Notes under the pieces: model-generated
What the model saw: the letters and a program-made list of their open reading frames with translations, nothing else
The model's database searches: none
What the model was told of the DNA's origin: nothing
Translations under genes and position numbers: made by a program
Shown here: piece by piece, positions 19,020 through 27,517 of the stretch
How positions within the stretch are numbered: the first letter of the stretch is position 1
Layout of the letters: every line of letters begins with the position of its first letter
Assembly (NCBI RefSeq): GCF_020532605.1
Contig: NZ_JAJATW010000006.1
Span: 1-64,000 of the forward strand
Reading direction: 5' to 3'
Length of the DNA: 64,000 bases
DNA from: Marinomonas algarum
Lineage (GTDB): Bacteria > Pseudomonadota > Gammaproteobacteria > Pseudomonadales > Marinomonadaceae

Positions 19020-19284
19020 AAAATTAGGTAGAAAGTAGTCAGGCTAATGGGTAAACAAATATTTGAAATACGCATGTCAGTTCAATCTATTCTGTGTTTG
19101 TTATAAGTTTATAGTATGCTTTTATGAACAAGTTTACAGTTAGCATGAATTATGCCACTTTAACATAAACCACTAAGTCATTGATATTTAATGATAAAAA
19201 ATAAATTCTTTAGATTAACTTTGACTAATGTAGTCTAAATTGACATATTTGACCAAAATACACTGACAATATTGGCATTTCACT

Positions 19285-20643
19285 ATGAATATTATTGCAA
19301 CTGATGCACCTTCTTCTAAAGGGCTCGCCAACATGTTGGAGGGCTATGATTGCCCTGCGATTTTGGTGTCTGTCGACTATCAAATACTGGCTATTAACCA
19401 ACATTATCGAAATGAGTTTGGCAATACACCTCTAGAACAAACGTCGCGTTGTTATGAGGTCTCGCACGATTACACCGTGCCTTGTGATGAGGCAGGGGAA
19501 GATTGTCCGTTATCCGCTGTCCTCCAAAGTGGTCACAAAGAGCGAGTGCTGCACATTCATCAAACGCCAAGGGGGAAGGAACACGTTGATGTCGAAATGT
19601 TGCCTATCTTTGATGACGAGGGAGAGTTGCTGTTTTTTGTCGAGCTGTTACGAACCATCTCGATGGCCAGTCCTGAAAATATTAATAACAAGCTGGTGGG
19701 CGCAAGTCGACGTTTTAATCAAATGCTTGAAAAGGTTACCCGGGTCAGTCAAAACGATGTGTCTGTTTTGCTGCTGGGTGAATCAGGCAGTGGAAAAGAG
19801 TTGGTGGCAACGGCGGTACATCAAGGCAGCCAGCGCAGTAAAGGGTCTTTGGTGACCTTGGAGTGCGCAGGTTTGACGGATTCTTTATTTGAAAGTGAGT
19901 TATTTGGTCACGTCAAAGGCTCCTTTACTGGGGCGAATAACAATCGCACGGGCCTGGTGGAGTTAGCGAATGGCGGCACCTTGTTTCTTGATGAAATCGG
20001 CGATGTGCCCCTTTCTATGCAGGTAAAGTTGTTGAGGCTGATTGAGACAGGGTCGTTTCGCCCTGTGGGGTCTTCTATTATTAAGCACAGTAATTTTAGA
20101 CTGATCTGTGCCACCCACAAAAATTTATTTCAGATGGTGAAGTCGGGAGAGTTTCGTCAAGATCTCTATTATCGAATCAATGTATTTCCTATTTATGTGC
20201 CTTCCCTTCGAGAGCGACAAGAGGATTTGCCGCTTTTAATTATTGCGTTGTTAAAGCGAATCAGCGAGGGCAAGGAATATTACTTGACTGATTCGGCCCT
20301 TCAACTGTTAAGGCGTTATGACTTTCCCGGCAATATTCGTGAGTTAAGCAATATTTTGAATCGTGCGGTTATTTTATCCGATACCAACCTGATTGAGCCG
20401 AGTACCATCCAAGAATGCTTGGATATCGATCGTGAGTTAGGTCAATATAATGATAATAGTTTGCAAATAGACGATTCAGGGCTTGCATCAGGGCGATCTA
20501 ATGGAACAGAATGGGTTGACTTGAAAACAGCCGAAAGTCGCTACCTGGCAGATCTAATGGCCTTTTATGAAGGCGATAAGGAGAAGGTAGCGAGTGTTGC
20601 TGGGATCAGTCTTCGTTCATTGTATCGAAAACTCGAATCTTAA
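19285..20643 (+). CDS. Sigma-54-dependent activator with Cys/His-containing PAS domain
   Basis: A 452-residue enhancer-binding protein. An N-terminal PAS-like domain (about residues 15-125) carries a C-x3-H-x5-PC-x6-CPL pattern that could bind a metal, haem or redox cue. The AAA+ domain has Walker A GESGSGKE near residue 167, Walker B in LFLDEIGD, and a sigma-54 contact loop reading GSFTGA rather than the usual GAFTGA. A Fis-type helix-turn-helix ends the protein (VASVAGISLRSLYRKL). It is divergent from the Crp/Fnr gene and 120 bases upstream of a peroxiredoxin gene on the same strand. An oxidant or nitrosative signal is suggested by context only. Confidence 0.9.
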   Translation: MNIIATDAPSSKGLANMLEGYDCPAILVSVDYQILAINQHYRNEFGNTPLEQTSRCYEVSHDYTVPCDEAGEDCPLSAVLQSGHKERVLHIHQTPRGKEHVDVEMLPIFDDEGELLFFVELLRTISMASPENINNKLVGASRRFNQMLEKVTRVSQNDVSVLLLGESGSGKELVATAVHQGSQRSKGSLVTLECAGLTDSLFESELFGHVKGSFTGANNNRTGLVELANGGTLFLDEIGDVPLSMQVKLLRLIETGSFRPVGSSIIKHSNFRLICATHKNLFQMVKSGEFRQDLYYRINVFPIYVPSLRERQEDLPLLIIALLKRISEGKEYYLTDSALQLLRRYDFPGNIRELSNILNRAVILSDTNLIEPSTIQECLDIDRELGQYNDNSLQIDDSGLASGRSNGTEWVDLKTAESRYLADLMAFYEGDKEKVASVAGISLRSLYRKLES

Positions 20644-20765
20644 TAAGATTTCTTAATAAGTTCGATAGGCATGAATGGGTTGAACAAGATATTAGTCGAA
20701 CCTAATATGTCTGCATTGAGCAAGCGTTGCTTGATGTCTTTTTTTTATTATCAAGGAGTACAGTA

Positions 20766-21419
20766 ATGTCTTTACGTATTAATGATGTCGTTCCAAACCT
20801 AGAACTTGAAACAGACCTAGGCACTTTTAAACTACACGACTGGATCGGCGACAGCTGGGCGATTTTGTTCAGTCACCCAAAAGATTTTACACCCGTATGT
20901 ACAACAGAATTTGGTGCTGTTGCACAGTTGTCTGCAGAGTGGGAAAAACGCGGCACAAAAGTAATTGGCCTATCTGTTGATGGCGTTGAAGAACACAAAG
21001 AGTGGAAATCAGACATCGAATCTTACTCTGGCGCAAAAGCCGGTTTCCCAATCATCGCTGATGATTCTCTAGAAGTCTCTAAAGCGCTAGACATGTTGCC
21101 AGCAGACGCTTACCTACCTGATGGCAGCACAGCAGCAGATTCAGCCAGTGTACGTGTTGTTTTCATCATCAGCCCAGACAAGAAACTGCAATTGTCTATG
21201 ACGTACCCAATGTCAGTAGGTCGTAACTTTGCTGAAGTATTGCGTGCTCTTGATGCGCTACAAGCAAGCTACGGTGTGCCTGTTGCCATGCCAGCAAACT
21301 GGCAAGCAGGTCAAGATGTTATCGCGGCGTTGTCTTTGAATGATGAGCAAGCGAAAGAAAAATTCGGTGAAGTGAACACCGTATTGCCTTACCTACGTAT
21401 GGTTAAATTACCAGCGTAA
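20766..21419 (+). CDS. 1-Cys peroxiredoxin (Prx6 / LsfA-like)
   Basis: A 217-residue thiol peroxidase that reduces H2O2 and alkyl hydroperoxides. The peroxidatic motif is HPKDFTPVCTTE with C45, and it is the only cysteine in the protein, so this is a 1-Cys enzyme needing an outside thiol. The Prx6 C-terminal domain is present (YPMSVGRNFAEVLRALDALQ). The start at 20766 follows AAGGAG; the longer in-frame version from 20727 would include it. Codon use is markedly biased (many CTA, CCA, GCA and CGT codons), which suggests high expression. A strong terminator follows. Confidence 0.93.
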   Translation: MSLRINDVVPNLELETDLGTFKLHDWIGDSWAILFSHPKDFTPVCTTEFGAVAQLSAEWEKRGTKVIGLSVDGVEEHKEWKSDIESYSGAKAGFPIIADDSLEVSKALDMLPADAYLPDGSTAADSASVRVVFIISPDKKLQLSMTYPMSVGRNFAEVLRALDALQASYGVPVAMPANWQAGQDVIAALSLNDEQAKEKFGEVNTVLPYLRMVKLPA

Positions 21420-21440
21420 GTGGCAGTCTAGATAAAATAA

Positions 21441-21474
21441 AACCAGATATCGTATTCGGTATCTGGTTTTTTTT
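21441..21474 (+). terminator. Terminator of the peroxiredoxin gene
   Basis: AACCAGATA (21441-21449) pairs with TATCTGGTT (21460-21468), followed by eight T. Confidence 0.92.
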
Positions 21475-21489
21475 GCTTTATATTACGGG

Positions 21490-21834
21490 TTAAAGTGCTT
21501 TGTAAGCGTTTAGGCCGCCCGCAACGTATTTTGCGTTTTTGTAACCCATGTCAATCAGTGAGGCTGCCGACAAGGCACCACGGTTGTTGGCGTTGCAGTA
21601 ACATAAAATTTCCGTATCCAAATCAGGGATTTTGTCCTCAACAATCATCTCCAACTTACCGCGACTGATGTTCATTGAACCGTCGATATGGTGTTTTGCG
21701 TGTTCGTCTGGATCACGAATGTCTAAGGCAATAGCACCATTAGCAATGCGTTCGTTGACGGTATCGGGCGCAATGCCTTCTGCTTTTGCTTGAGCGGCAT
21801 CCGCCATGGCTTGGAATTTCTTTGTATATTGCAT
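21490..21834 (-). CDS. Rhodanese-domain protein
   Basis: A single rhodanese domain of 114 residues with a short N-terminal helix. Visible landmarks are ALDIRDPDEHAKHHIDGSMNI and the active-site loop C80-NANNRG. The loop has the cysteine and an arginine, but not the canonical C-R-x-G-x-R spacing, so sulfur transfer is plausible rather than certain. It is convergent with the peroxiredoxin gene and shares its terminator region. No partner is apparent. Confidence 0.88.
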   Translation of the reverse strand: MQYTKKFQAMADAAQAKAEGIAPDTVNERIANGAIALDIRDPDEHAKHHIDGSMNISRGKLEMIVEDKIPDLDTEILCYCNANNRGALSAASLIDMGYKNAKYVAGGLNAYKAL

Positions 21835-22019
21835 TGTAGTAAACCACTTATTAATTAAGGTTGGCCTAATATATTAAGGATGCTGGCTTTTTTCAAGCGC
21901 GGGTTGCGCATTAATACTCCTTCTGTCTCAATGTGTTAAAAGTAGAAGTGCACTTTGTTCGGCCTTTGCTCTATGATAGCAGGCTGATGTTTTTGAACTT
22001 AAATTGGAATAACTTGATT

Positions 22020-22715
22020 ATGAACAGCACTCCTACTCACAAGCCAAGACCAATGGTTGACCTCATTGTCAGTGTGATTTTGCCTTCTTTTATTTTAATG
22101 AAGCTCAGTGGCGAAGAGTCATTAGGCGTCAGTGGTGGCCTATTATTAGCACTGGCTTTTCCCTTTGGTTGGGGCGTATTTGAGCTGATAAAATATAAGA
22201 AATTTAATTTTATCGCCTTGCTTGGTGTGATCAGTGTGTTTTTAACAGGCAGTATTGGCTTGTTTGAACTAGACAATAAATGGTTGGCAATCAAAGAGGC
22301 CTCTATTCCGGCCATTATTGGCATTGCCGTGTTTATATCGACGTTTACGCCTTACCCCTTGGTGCGCGCTTTATTTTTCAATGCATCCATCATGGATGTT
22401 GAGATGATCAAGCAGAAACTCGAAGAAAACCACACCACACAAGTGTTTGAAAAAAGGCTGATGACAGCGACCTATTTTATTACTGGGTCGTTTGCGTTTT
22501 CGGCCACAATGAACTACATCTTGGCGAAATGGTTGGTGACAAGCCCTGCTGGTACGGAGGCATTCAACGAAGAGTTAGGTCAAATGACGCTCTACAGTTA
22601 CCCCATGATTGCGATCCCCTCTATGATTATGATGATGGCCATCTTCTTCTACCTACTGCGCAGTATCAAACAAGCAACGGGTCTCAAACTCGAAGATCTT
22701 ATTATTAAAAAGTAA
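22020..22715 (+). CDS. VC0807-family integral membrane protein
   Basis: A 231-residue polytopic membrane protein with about six hydrophobic helices. Recognisable landmarks are VDLIVSVILPSFILMKLS, a central SIGLFELDNKWLAIKEASIPA stretch and RALFFNASIMD. These fit the uncharacterised VC0807 family found in Vibrio and marine gammaproteobacteria. The start is uncertain: ATG 22020 gives the hydrophilic N-terminus expected, but ATG 21987 and an upstream start at 21933 are in frame, and none has a good ribosome-binding site. No function is known. Confidence 0.75.
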   Translation: MNSTPTHKPRPMVDLIVSVILPSFILMKLSGEESLGVSGGLLLALAFPFGWGVFELIKYKKFNFIALLGVISVFLTGSIGLFELDNKWLAIKEASIPAIIGIAVFISTFTPYPLVRALFFNASIMDVEMIKQKLEENHTTQVFEKRLMTATYFITGSFAFSATMNYILAKWLVTSPAGTEAFNEELGQMTLYSYPMIAIPSMIMMMAIFFYLLRSIKQATGLKLEDLIIKK

Positions 22716-22882
22716 TGGCGTTCGCTGCTTTTTCAAAAGCCTTTGGTTCGTATGCAAAGGCTTCAAGTCTTCAAGAAAGTGGCTTTTTTTGCTGTGCTAT
22801 TCATCTTGTTGACGGCGCAAACTGATGCAATATAGATACATCCATGTTACAAAAACCGCTCGGTAAAACAGAAGAAAACTCA

Positions 22883-23890
22883 ATGAAATCAAACGATACA
22901 TTAGACAGACGTTTTAGTATTGCCCCTATGATGGATTGGACGACATCAGATTATCGGGTTTTTGCACGAACGCTGACCAAACGTACACTGCTCTACACTG
23001 AGATGGTGACGACGGGGGCCTTATTGCAAGGCAATCACCCTGAAAGATTTTTACGATATGATGAGTGTGAGCACCCCATTGCACTGCAATTGGGAGGGTC
23101 GGATGCTGCGGCGTTAGGGCAGTGCGCTAAAATGGCAGAGCAAGTCGGCTTCGACGAAGTAAATCTGAATGTTGGGTGTCCCAGTGATCGAGTGCAAAAT
23201 AGCTTGATAGGTGCGTGCTTAATGGCGCATCCAGAGAAAGTCAAAGAGGCCATGCGTGCCATGCAGGATAATTGTTCGATCCCTGTCACCATCAAGCATC
23301 GCATTGGTTTAGACGATCAACAGGAATACGCCGTACTGCGAGATTTTGTGGGTGACATAGCTACCACAGGCGTCTCAACGTTTATCGTTCACGCTCGTAA
23401 TGCTATTTTGGAAGGGCTTAGCCCAAAAGAGAATCGTGAAGTGCCACCTCTTAAATACCATTATGTGCAGCAATTAAAGAAAGACTTTCCTCACCTTGAA
23501 ATCATTGTAAACGGTGGCATTAAGACAATTGAAGAGTGCAAAGCGCAACTTGAGCAGGTAGACGGCGTCATGGTGGGACGAGAGGCTTATCATAATCCAT
23601 GGTTGCTGAGCCAAGTTGATACGGCGTTGTTTGGTGATCATGCTTTGGTGTCTGACCGTTATCAGGCATTAGAGGCTTTTGTGCCCTATGTGGAAAAAAA
23701 GTTGGAAGAGGGCGAGCGATTGCTTCATCTAACGCGCCATATTTTGGGTATCTTTCAAGGTGAGCCTGGCGGTAAGCAATTCCGTCGGTATTTGTCTGAA
23801 AATGGCCATAAAGCCGACGCAAAGATTAACGTACTATTAGAGGCCATCGACTTGGTCAAACATCATCAACACAAAGGAAAAGAGCAATGA
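22883..23890 (+). CDS. dusA: tRNA-dihydrouridine(20/20a) synthase DusA
   Basis: Flavoenzyme that reduces U20/U20a of tRNA. The pattern [52 protein letters not shown] (with the catalytic cysteine) and [13 protein letters not shown] is specific for DusA rather than DusB or DusC. With the start at 22883 the length is 335 residues, close to the family norm; an ATG at 22844 would add 13 residues. The stop overlaps the start of tal by 4 bases (ATGA), so the two are probably translationally coupled. Confidence 0.93.
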   Translation: MKSNDTLDRRFSIAPMMDWTTSDYRVFARTLTKRTLLYTEMVTTGALLQGNHPERFLRYDECEHPIALQLGGSDAAALGQCAKMAEQVGFDEVNLNVGCPSDRVQNSLIGACLMAHPEKVKEAMRAMQDNCSIPVTIKHRIGLDDQQEYAVLRDFVGDIATTGVSTFIVHARNAILEGLSPKENREVPPLKYHYVQQLKKDFPHLEIIVNGGIKTIEECKAQLEQVDGVMVGREAYHNPWLLSQVDTALFGDHALVSDRYQALEAFVPYVEKKLEEGERLLHLTRHILGIFQGEPGGKQFRRYLSENGHKADAKINVLLEAIDLVKHHQHKGKEQ

Positions 23891-24837
23891 GCAATAAGTT
23901 ATCTCAATTAAAAGCGTTCACGACCATTGTGGCAGATACCGGTGACATCACCGCGATTAAAGATTTTTTACCTGAAGATACAACCACTAACCCTTCTTTG
24001 ATGTTGAAAGCAGCCCAAATTCCTGAGTACGCTCCTTTTCTTGATCAAGCGGTCGCTTGGGCGAAAACACAAAGTGATGATAAAGCGCAGCAAATTGAAG
24101 ATGCGAGTGATAAATTAGCTGTGATCGTCGGCACTGAGATTTTGAAGTACATTCCGGGTCGCATTTCAACAGAAGTCGATGCCCGTTTATCTTTTGACAA
24201 AGAGGCCACTTTGGCAAAAGCGCGTAAGCTTATTGCACTGTATGAAGACGCTGGTGTGTCTCGAGACCGTGTATTAATCAAAGCGGCGTCAACATGGGAA
24301 GGCATCAAAGCCGCTGAGACGTTGGAAAAAGAAGGCATTAATTGCAACCTCACCTTGTTATTTTCTTTTGCTCAGGCTCAGGCTTGTGCTGAGGCCGGTG
24401 TGTTTTTGATTTCGCCTTTTGTGGGCCGTATCCTCGATTGGTATAAAAAGTCTACTGGTCAGGAATACAGTGCAGAAACCGATCCTGGTGTTGTCTCTGT
24501 GACAGAAATTTATAATTATTACAAAACACACGGCTACAAAACGGTCGTGATGGGCGCCAGTTTCCGTAATATCGGAGAAATCGAGCAGCTTGCAGGCTGT
24601 GACCGTTTAACCATTAGTCCTGCGTTGTTGGACGAGTTGAAAAAAGACGAAGGTATATTAGAGCGTAAATTGTTGCCTGCGTCTGATATTAAAACCGCAC
24701 CTAGTGCGATTACCGAAGCAGCATTCCGTTGGGCCATGAACGAAGATGCTATGGCAACAGAAAAGTTGTCTGAGGGTATTCGTAACTTTGCTGTGGACCA
24801 GGGTAAGTTAGAAGTGACGTTGGCGTCTATGTTATAG
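23887..24837 (+). CDS. tal: Transaldolase
   Basis: A 316-residue class I transaldolase of the pentose phosphate pathway, the length of E. coli TalB. Characteristic segments are [14 protein letters not shown], the Schiff-base lysine in [41 protein letters not shown] and [11 protein letters not shown]. It overlaps dusA by 4 bases, an unusual partner, and ends before a strong terminator. Confidence 0.97.
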   Translation: MSNKLSQLKAFTTIVADTGDITAIKDFLPEDTTTNPSLMLKAAQIPEYAPFLDQAVAWAKTQSDDKAQQIEDASDKLAVIVGTEILKYIPGRISTEVDARLSFDKEATLAKARKLIALYEDAGVSRDRVLIKAASTWEGIKAAETLEKEGINCNLTLLFSFAQAQACAEAGVFLISPFVGRILDWYKKSTGQEYSAETDPGVVSVTEIYNYYKTHGYKTVVMGASFRNIGEIEQLAGCDRLTISPALLDELKKDEGILERKLLPASDIKTAPSAITEAAFRWAMNEDAMATEKLSEGIRNFAVDQGKLEVTLASML

Positions 24838-24865
24838 CCTTTAACCTCACAAGGCTTGATTTGAT

Positions 24866-24894
24866 AAAACGCGGCCAATTGCCGCGTTTTTTGT
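24866..24894 (+). terminator. Terminator of dusA-tal
   Basis: AAAACGCGGC (24866-24875) pairs with GCCGCGTTTT (24881-24890) around a 5-base loop, followed by more T. It lies just upstream of the acetyltransferase start. Confidence 0.9.
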
Positions 24895-24911
24895 TTGCTA
24901 AGGAAAACAAC

Positions 24912-25427
24912 ATGACTGAGTTTGATAAGATGCGCCGAGGTGAGCGGTTCAACAGCATTGATCTAGATTTGCGTTTACGGCGTGAGGCCGCACGCTTGGC
25001 ATGCGCGAAATACAATGCGCACCCAAGTAAGGGCAATCTTCGCCATATTACTCGGTTGTTTGCCTCTTCTACGAATACCGTGATTGAACCTGGCTTTCAG
25101 TGCGATTACGGTACACAGATTTATTTAGGCGAACGGGTATACATTAACTTTCAATGTGTGTTTCTAGACAGTGCGGCTATTACGATCGGCAATGATGTTC
25201 TGATTGGACCGGGTGTTCACTTATACACGGTCGATCACCCGAGAGAGGCGAGTCAGAGAGCGTCAGGAGTCTGTGTCGCTCGCCCAATCGTTATCGGATC
25301 TGGTGTTTGGATTGGTGGCGGTGCAAAAGTGCTGCCAGGGGTAAGTGTCGGCGATAACGCAATTATTGGTGCGAATGCGGTGGTAAGACGCGATGTGGCA
25401 GAAAATGAACGCTATGTTGGAGGGTAA
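24912..25427 (+). CDS. Sugar O-acetyltransferase (Maa/LacA-like)
   Basis: A 171-residue left-handed beta-helix acetyltransferase. The N-terminal maltose-acetyltransferase helix region (RRGERFNSIDLDLRLRREAARLACAKYNAHPS) precedes hexapeptide repeats with ITIGNDVLIGPGVHLYTVDHP, containing the catalytic histidine, and GSGVWIGGGAKVLPGVSVGDNAIIGA. It would transfer acetyl from acetyl-CoA to a sugar hydroxyl; maltose or galactosides are known substrates of the family. ATG 24912 follows AAGGA; the upstream ATG would start inside the tal terminator. Confidence 0.88.
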   Translation: MTEFDKMRRGERFNSIDLDLRLRREAARLACAKYNAHPSKGNLRHITRLFASSTNTVIEPGFQCDYGTQIYLGERVYINFQCVFLDSAAITIGNDVLIGPGVHLYTVDHPREASQRASGVCVARPIVIGSGVWIGGGAKVLPGVSVGDNAIIGANAVVRRDVAENERYVGG

Positions 25428-25432
25428 ATAAA

Positions 25433-25460
25433 TCAAAGCAACATCAGTGTCGCTGCTTTG
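25433..25460 (+). terminator. Possible terminator hairpin after the acetyltransferase
   Basis: ATCAAAGCA near 25433 pairs with TGCTTTGAT near 25460, and a T run follows about ten bases later. It is weaker than the other terminators because the T run is displaced. Confidence 0.5.
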
Positions 25461-25546
25461 ATTAGAACACGTTTTTTAAAGGTTGATCACAACAGTTTGG
25501 GCATCAAGCTGTTTTTGCAACATAGCAGAAAGAAGCAAAGACTGTT

Positions 25547-25744
25547 TCAAGAAGAGGCATCTTTATTCTCTTGCTCTGCTTCTGCTGCCTTAATGCGATT
25601 GTAGATTTCTTCTCGATGAACGCTGACCTCTTTCGGTGCCTTGATGCCTAAGCGTACCTGTGAGCCTTGAATGCCCAATACGGTTATTTCAGTATCGTCT
25701 CCGATGTTGATGGTTTCACCTGAGCGTCGTGTGATGATTAACAT
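25547..25744 (-). CDS. csrA: Carbon storage regulator CsrA
   Basis: A 65-residue RNA-binding post-transcriptional regulator. The protein starts [17 protein letters not shown] and continues with VTVLGI-like strand residues and [21 protein letters not shown], with the RNA-contacting residues L4, R6 and R44 at their expected places. CsrA binds GGA motifs in mRNA leaders and controls carbon flux, biofilm formation and motility. Here it is not beside alaS; it lies downstream of the CI-like repressor on the same strand with about 85 bases between. Confidence 0.96.
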   Translation of the reverse strand: MLIITRRSGETINIGDDTEITVLGIQGSQVRLGIKAPKEVSVHREEIYNRIKAAEAEQENKDASS

Positions 25745-25829
25745 AATTCCTATCCTTTGGTTTTGTTGTCGACAAATACGAAACGCTGACTACTTCAGTG
25801 ACGTCTTCAATGTATTACTAAAAAAAGTG

Positions 25830-26483
25830 TCAAGATAATTTTCTTTGTGCCAACTTTACCACACCAATGATCTGGTAAGTGTCACTCACTTTTATCTGAG
25901 TATACTCGCTATTGAGTGAGTGTAGATAGACATTATCCACATCGAAAATCAGTTTTTTAAATACAGCGTGTTGATGGTCAGGAAGCTTTGCGACAACCAA
26001 GTCACCATTTTTTGCGCGCTGGTGGGGTTCTACCAATATAAAATCGCCTTCCGAAATGCTGATACCGGATTGAGCGCGCATACTGTCATTTTCAACGGGT
26101 AGCCAAAAAGCGTCTTCAGAAACAGGTTCTGCAGTAGCTATCCACTGTGTTTTATGAGGGTATAGGGTGAGTGTCTTTGGCCAAGGTGCAATGATGTCAT
26201 AATTAAGGATTGGGCATTGATAGAGTTTAACGTCTTCTTTGGTCGGTATTGCTTCAACATAATGCAGAAAACGCTCTCGAGTGCCTTGTGTTGTACCGTG
26301 AGCAAGCCATTCAGGGCTGCATTCGAGGTGTTTGGCTAGATCCAGTAACTTACGAGGGTTTTTGGTAGCGCCTTCCTCGATTTTTTGTAGGGACTGTTGT
26401 GTTATGCCAACACGACTTGCTAACTCTGCTTGAGTCAGTTTTAAGTGGGTTCTTCTTTGTTTACAACGTTCAGCCATGCTCAT
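25830..26483 (-). CDS. CI/LexA-like repressor (XRE helix-turn-helix plus S24 peptidase domain)
   Basis: A 217-residue repressor. The N-terminal XRE domain (about residues 5-60) contains LTQAELASRVGITQQSLQKIEEG. The C-terminal S24 domain contains ENDSMRAQSGISISEGDFILVEP, with the nucleophile serine before M, and a candidate general base lysine in DLVVAKL. This is the layout of phage CI and LexA repressors that self-cleave after RecA activation; a clear Ala-Gly or Cys-Gly cleavage site was not found by eye. ATG 26483 was chosen because the predicted minus-strand promoter would start RNA near 26504; the in-frame TTG at 26519 lies within the operator. It is divergent from a Cro-like gene. Confidence 0.88.
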   Translation of the reverse strand: MSMAERCKQRRTHLKLTQAELASRVGITQQSLQKIEEGATKNPRKLLDLAKHLECSPEWLAHGTTQGTRERFLHYVEAIPTKEDVKLYQCPILNYDIIAPWPKTLTLYPHKTQWIATAEPVSEDAFWLPVENDSMRAQSGISISEGDFILVEPHQRAKNGDLVVAKLPDHQHAVFKKLIFDVDNVYLHSLNSEYTQIKVSDTYQIIGVVKLAQRKLS

Positions 26484-26496
26484 GGTGGTGATAATT

Positions 26497-26555
26497 ACAA
26501 CTTTAACTGTATTTGACAAACAATAAAAACTGTCATCAAATACAGTTAAAGTTGT
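26497..26555. promoter_or_regulatory. Repressor operator with superimposed divergent promoters
   Basis: A perfect 20-bp inverted repeat, ACAACTTTAACTGTATTTGA at 26497-26516 and its complement at 26536-26555, is separated by 19 bases. AACTGT half-sites occur at 26505 and 26528, and the complement ACAGTT at 26542. A plus-strand promoter reads TTGACA (26513-26518), 17 bp, TCAAAT (26536-26541). A minus-strand promoter reads TTGATG (26539-26534), 17 bp, TCAAAT (26516-26511). Each -35 therefore overlaps the other promoter's -10. The promoters point to the Cro-like and CI-like genes respectively. Confidence 0.8.
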
Positions 26556-26567
26556 TAAGGAGGCACT

Positions 26568-26768
26568 ATGTCAGCTATAGCAAAGGCCGTTAAGATTATT
26601 GGAAGTCAAACTGCGCTGGCGAATATTCTAGGCGTTAAGCAAGCCCATGTTTGGAATTGGTTAAATATACACAAACGTGCACCGGCTAAATACATTCGAC
26701 GCATCGCTGCGTCCACAGAAGGGCAGGTCAGTGAAAGTGAGCTACTGATGGACCATGAGCGGCCATAA
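26568..26768 (+). CDS. Cro/YdaS-like helix-turn-helix protein
   Basis: A 66-residue DNA-binding protein with a single helix-turn-helix, SQTALANILGVKQAHVWNWLN, of the Cro/YdaS type. It starts 8 bases after a strong AAGGAGG ribosome-binding site and is divergent from the CI/LexA-like gene. The two should compete for the operator in the 26497-26555 inverted repeat. No other phage genes follow: the next gene is yaeQ. It could instead be a YdaS-type antitoxin-like protein, but no YdaT partner is present. Confidence 0.82.
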   Translation: MSAIAKAVKIIGSQTALANILGVKQAHVWNWLNIHKRAPAKYIRRIAASTEGQVSESELLMDHERP

Positions 26769-26895
26769 ATTCATTTATCGGTAATTTTTACTGGGTGTTT
26801 TTAAAACAGGCCAAAAAGATAGCGACTTTCGTGCGCTTTTTTACTGTACAATGCGCCACGATTTCTTGTCGTTAACCTATTTTATAAGTGATCCC

Positions 26896-27447
26896 ATGGC
26901 AATAAAAGCAACGGTTTATAAAGCATCGGTTCAAGTGTCAGATATGGACCGCCATCACTATCAAAGTTATGAACTTACTTTAGCGTTACACCCTTCAGAA
27001 ACCGAAGAGCGCATGATGGTGCGTTTAGCTGTGTTTGCCTTATTGGCTGATGAAAAAGAAAGTGGCGAGCAGCTAAGCTTCACGAAAGGCATCAGTACCG
27101 AGGACGAGCCGGATTTATGGCAAAAAAATTATTCAGATGAGATTTTGCTTTGGGTTGAGCTTGGTCAGCCAGATGAAAAGCGTCTTCGAAAAGCGTGCGG
27201 TCGCGCTCAGCAAGTTGTCGTGGTGAATTATAATGACAAATCGGATATTTGGTGGGAGCAAACCAAGGGCAAAAACAGTCGCTTTGACAACCTAAGAGTG
27301 CTGCAATTTCCAGAGTCACAAGTACAAGCTTTAGCGGCTATTTGTACGCGTTCTATGCAACTAAATGTCACGATTCAAGATGGTGAAATGTGGCTTTCTG
27401 GCGAATTGGGCGAGTGTATGATGGCACCTAAATGGCGACATCAGTAA
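26896..27447 (+). CDS. yaeQ: YaeQ family protein
   Basis: A 183-residue protein beginning MAIKATVYKASVQVSDMDRHHY, with HPSETEERMMVRLAVFALLA, GISTEDEPDLWQKN, WVELGQPDEKRLRKAC and a WLSGELGECMM end, all typical of YaeQ. The family has a PD-(D/E)XK nuclease-like fold; its role is not settled, with older work proposing a link to RfaH-like antitermination. ATG 26896 was chosen because family members start here; an in-frame ATG 45 bases upstream exists. Confidence 0.93.
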   Translation: MAIKATVYKASVQVSDMDRHHYQSYELTLALHPSETEERMMVRLAVFALLADEKESGEQLSFTKGISTEDEPDLWQKNYSDEILLWVELGQPDEKRLRKACGRAQQVVVVNYNDKSDIWWEQTKGKNSRFDNLRVLQFPESQVQALAAICTRSMQLNVTIQDGEMWLSGELGECMMAPKWRHQ

Positions 27448-27458
27448 GCAAAAAAATT

Positions 27459-27500
27459 AAGGCCAATCAGAACGTGTTCTTCAATTTATTGGCCTTTTCT
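27459..27500. terminator. Bidirectional terminator between yaeQ and dienelactone hydrolase
   Basis: AAGGCCAAT (27459-27467) pairs with ATTGGCCTT (27488-27496), with T after it on the plus strand and A before it, between convergent genes. Confidence 0.75.
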
Positions 27501-27517
27501 CTTCTTATCCTTACACT

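Noticed and set aside
19176-19200. FNR-like site in the gap between the Crp/Fnr and sigma-54 genes
   Set aside because: Only one half (TTGAT) fits; the other half reads AATGA rather than ATCAA.
20715-20745. Possible sigma-54 (-24/-12) promoter before the peroxiredoxin
   Set aside because: TTGCTT is present but the essential GG of the -24 element is missing, and the segment is explained as an AGCAA/TTGCT hairpin.
25547-27447. A prophage around the repressor pair
   Set aside because: Flanking genes are csrA and yaeQ, with no integrase, att-like repeats or phage structural genes seen.
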